Below are positions 60,844 to 64,000 of a stretch of 64,000 bases of DNA, piece by piece. A program made the position numbers and the translations under genes. Positions within the stretch are counted from its first letter, which is position 1, and each line of letters opens with the position of its first letter. Origin of the DNA: Numida meleagris (Eukaryota; Chordata; Aves; Galliformes; Numididae); contig NC_034412.1 of NCBI RefSeq assembly GCF_002078875.1, positions 14,969,461 through 15,033,460 on the forward strand. Reading direction: 5' to 3'. Below the pieces are notes generated by a model. The model was not told the DNA's origin and made no database searches. It saw nothing but the letters and a program-made list of their open reading frames with translations.

Positions 60844-63800
60844 TGGTCACTCAGGTACATTGCATGCACCTGGGTTCCCCTGGGTTGGCCCTGCCTTCCC
60901 ACCAGGTGCTCCATCACTGGTTCAGGCTGTGACTTAGCATTTCTGCTACAATCCTATAGCAAGCTACTTGAGCGCTACCTGCCCAAGCATTCCTGATGGA
61001 ATGGAGCCTGGTGAGGGCTGGCTTCCATCAGCACAGCAGAATATCAAAGCTCTGCTAAGGAGTGGGGTTTATTTACAGGAAACTCTTTGGAACACAGTGA
61101 AATTTAAGGGGGTGAGAGGCAATTATATTCCCAAATAACTTGTTTTTGTTGAAACCAGACTTTGAAGAACTCTCTACAGGAGGCCACACTCTGGCAGAAC
61201 AGGGACATCATGTGGGTCTTTGTGAAAGCAGCTGGAAGCAATTTCATCTGAAATCTAAAAATGTTTCAAAGTGAACAGCTGAACATAGATTCCGAACAAG
61301 ACACCTACTGCATAGACGCCAAAGGAGCGTTACCTGTTTAACCCAGTCTAAATGCATAATACTATGATTAAATGTTAAGGGCTTCTCTGATCAAAGAGCA
61401 GGCACACTGTGGTTGCCAGTTCCTGGCACAGGGCAAGGCGCAGACCGGACATCCAGTGAGAACCAGGGAAGTGTGACAAGGTGCTGCACCGCTGGAGAAC
61501 TCAGTGCCCCCTTCCCAGGAGGCAGCAGAATTCACAAGGTTGTTTGCCCTCAGTGTGGGGAGAAATAAGCAGTTAAAGCTGAGACATGAGTTTTCTGGCT
61601 TCTCGTGAGGTAGGGCAGACGCTTTTCAAAGGCGGACTACACACAACAGCCGTACACTGCCCTTTCTTACTTCTCAACTGCAGCCTGACAACTATTTCCT
61701 GCCAGAGAAAATTAAATTGAAGAGAGTGGATGTTTTTTCTACATTATTTTCCCAGCAACAAGTTCTTCCTCACTCCAAATCCTATACAAAAACTGAAAAG
61801 GGGAAGCAAAATATGAAACGTATGACTCACCAGGAAAAATTTTATTTAAAAGTCAGTCTTACTGCAACATAGCATCTGCTAGAGATGATGCTTTTGTTTC
61901 TGTAGCTTCAGTCTCAAGTCCAACAAGAGCAGGAGACCAGTGAGGAAATCAGAATGGATTCGTGTTTCTTTTGTCAACTAATGGTACATGGGAACATGAG
62001 TCTTGCATCCTGCTTTGGATCTGGATCTTGTGGTTGCTGGCTGCCTGGGGAAATGTCTGAGCTGATCTTACCTATGCTCACAGCAACCCTGAGCTGCTGT
62101 GGAGCTGGGGAAACATTTCCTCTGCATTGCACAAGTGTTCCTTGGAGTCCTTCTCCAAACAAAACATTTACCAAAAATGGGACTGTTTTACCCGAAAGTA
62201 TCTAAGTCCATGAGAAAGTCCAGGTAGAGGGATCTGTGGTAGAGATTTACACTGGGCTATTTCACCTAGGGCTCTCTCTGTGGATTTCACAGCAATGAAA
62301 AATGCTATTCTCGCCATTGCAGAGGACATCCTTAGATAGCACAGATTGAGTTGCTCTGCTCCAGGGGTAAGTGAGGGATTTGCCAATAAATATCTATAGA
62401 TGAAGAGATGACACTTCTGCCAGTGCTGCTTTTGCATTGTTGCAGGTTCAGGGAAGGAGAAGAGACAACCGTCTTGATCTAACAATGCAAGAGAAAAAAT
62501 GGAATGACAGAAATAAAACACCAGTCTCCGAGCTGTCAGAACATCTCCTCTGCCTAAAGGGGCCAGGCAAGGAGACACCGTAGGGAGAGCAGGTTACAAG
62601 ACGACTTCAGAAAGAATGGATGCTGCCCTGTGTTTGTGTGCCAAGCAGCATGCTTGTCTGCTGTCTCCTCAGGCTCTAGAGAGGACTTCCCAGCAACGAG
62701 TGTGGGCTCCAGCACGGGTCCTACATCTCATTCACTGGTGACTGATGCACTTTGTGCTTCGTTCTTGATTTAGCCAGATCAGATCTTTGCAGAGAGTGAA
62801 GCGCTACCAAATAGACAAGCTCTGTAAGCCTCACAGGGTCTGGATGTTAATCTTCCTCCTCTTCTGTACGTGATGCTTGACTAAATAAGCGATTGAGTTA
62901 ATGAATTTAACTTTAAGGCAATAAAGATGTCTATGTAAGAGCTTGAACACAACCACTAGTTAAATAAACTCCATCTAATTACATCTCACTGGTATGCAAT
63001 TATCAGCGCCAGCAGGGCTGGCCAGCTGGGTCCAGCCTCCAGCAGAGGGGCAGTGCTCTGCTCTGGGCCTGGCAACCTCCTTCCTCAGTCCAACATGGAG
63101 CTAGGAGGGGCTCCCTGCAGCAGCACGGCCCAGGAGGGGTCTGCATCTGTGCAGAAAAGCAATGTGTGAGTGTCAGTGCATCAGCAGCTATGGCTCTGCT
63201 CTGTGAGAAGGATCAGAAAAGTCCGACGTGGGATAAAGATTTCTCTTGCAACCTCTGCAGTAGGTTAATCGTTGCTGATTACAAACCCAATACAGTCTCA
63301 TTAATTTGCAACACAGAACAACAAGAGTTGTTCAACAGAGAGCGGCCCTGCATTCTTCTCCTTCAAGTGTGAAATTCCCACATTTCTTAGCAGCATGGCA
63401 GGAGGCTGTTTAGGAAGAAAATAGCACGTAGGTCTGGTAAGGGCCAAAAGCAACTGAGCAGCAGGTAACAGCTACCTGATGAATAGCACACGGTGTTTTA
63501 TGTCGCTTTTCCCTTTTAACTGTGACAATATTGCATGTGCATGTTAAGTTTGTTTTGCATCTTCCCAGCTGGATGGGAACGAGAGTAGATCTACTGAGCT
63601 GAGGATTTCTGTGCAGATGTCCCTGATGGATGATGGTGACATAAGCTGACTGTCTTAGGGATTTCACGTAAGCTGAAGCTTGGAAGGCTGAGCTACACAG
63701 AAGAAGCATCAAAGCATGCCCAGGAGCCCAGAATAGGAAGGAGAAGCAGGCACAGGGACTGAAGTGGCTCAGAAGCACTAGAACTGGGCAGCAGATTAAA

Positions 63801-64000
63801 TATAAATTGCTGTGAATATGGTCTTAGCCTAAACCATCTCCAGTAAGATGGGTGAGATATCCTGCAGCATGCCACCCTTAGGGATCAGCAGCCTGTGTGG
63901 GGGTAGGGAGGGAGGATACAGGCTATTTTTTTTTTTGTATGCAGCCCTCGAAACACATGGCTAGTCCCTCCTTTCTTGTGGCCAGGCAATAATGCAAACA

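Larger units (their letters stand above)
52001..64000. other. Region upstream of DLG1, no recognisable gene
   Basis: This 12-kb stretch has intermediate GC and scattered open frames up to about 138 codons (for example 56194-56610 plus and 62168-62578 minus). None shows a recognisable family, splice pattern or promoter island. In human the next gene on this side is BDH1. I looked for the short-chain dehydrogenase signatures and the C-terminal YYWWLRMQ segment and saw neither. The contents are a poly-A tract, an AAAT repeat, a G14 run (52.6-53.0 kb) and short hairpins near 60.2 and 60.8 kb. It may hold regulatory DNA or noncoding transcripts that cannot be judged by eye. Confidence 0.7.

Noticed and set aside
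52001..64000. BDH1 or another neighbouring gene upstream of DLG1
   Set aside because: Human synteny suggests BDH1, but I found no dehydrogenase motif (cofactor-binding TG..GFG, YC.TK catalytic region) or the characteristic C terminus. The gene probably lies further right.
1..64000. CRISPR array, tRNA, rRNA, phage or bacterial-type defence system
   Set aside because: There are no regularly spaced direct repeats, no cloverleaf-like gene and no bacterial operon. The window is vertebrate intronic and intergenic DNA.

Overview
This is vertebrate nuclear DNA, almost certainly from a bird and probably a chicken-like galliform. It is about 60% AT outside one CpG island. It has no dense bacterial-style coding. 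It carries several 3'-truncated CR1 LINE fragments of the bird type. The only protein-coding gene I can support is the 5' part of DLG1 (discs large 1, SAP97), on the minus strand. It is identified by four exons that splice together cleanly and give 161 residues co-linear with the vertebrate SAP97 N terminus.

Layout, in the direction of transcription (right to left). A CpG island at about 50.4-52.0 kb holds the promoter, the start codon (exon 1, 50943-50925) and, after a 148-nt intron, exon 2 (50776-50645), which encodes most of the L27 domain. A 13.8-kb intron leads to exon 3 (36846-36680). A 33.7-kb intron leads to exon 4 (2979-2815). The last 2.8 kb (1-2814) is the start of the next intron. 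The alternatively spliced proline-rich inserts, PDZ, SH3 and guanylate-kinase-like exons must lie beyond coordinate 1.

The introns are AT-rich and hold CR1 fragments (about 2.6, 8.5, 18.5, 22.0, 24.4, 32.9 and 39.5 kb), a likely older CR1/L3-type relic (about 42.3 kb) and simple repeats. The 52-64 kb stretch upstream of the promoter holds a 37-nt poly-A, a 14-nt poly-G and a short AAAT repeat, but no gene I can recognise. In human the next gene on that side is BDH1, and no BDH1 exon is visible here.

The encoded segment is the scaffold's multimerisation end: L27 domain, a short linker and the conserved stretch that starts KYRYQDED. I found no CRISPR array, mobile gene cassette, tRNA, rRNA or new multi-gene system. 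The points most worth checking are the promoter architecture (five CACGTG E-boxes, a possible divergent transcript), the open frame upstream of the start codon, the unusual result of retaining intron 1, and glycine at residue 39 where rodent SAP97 has a reported CaMKII serine.
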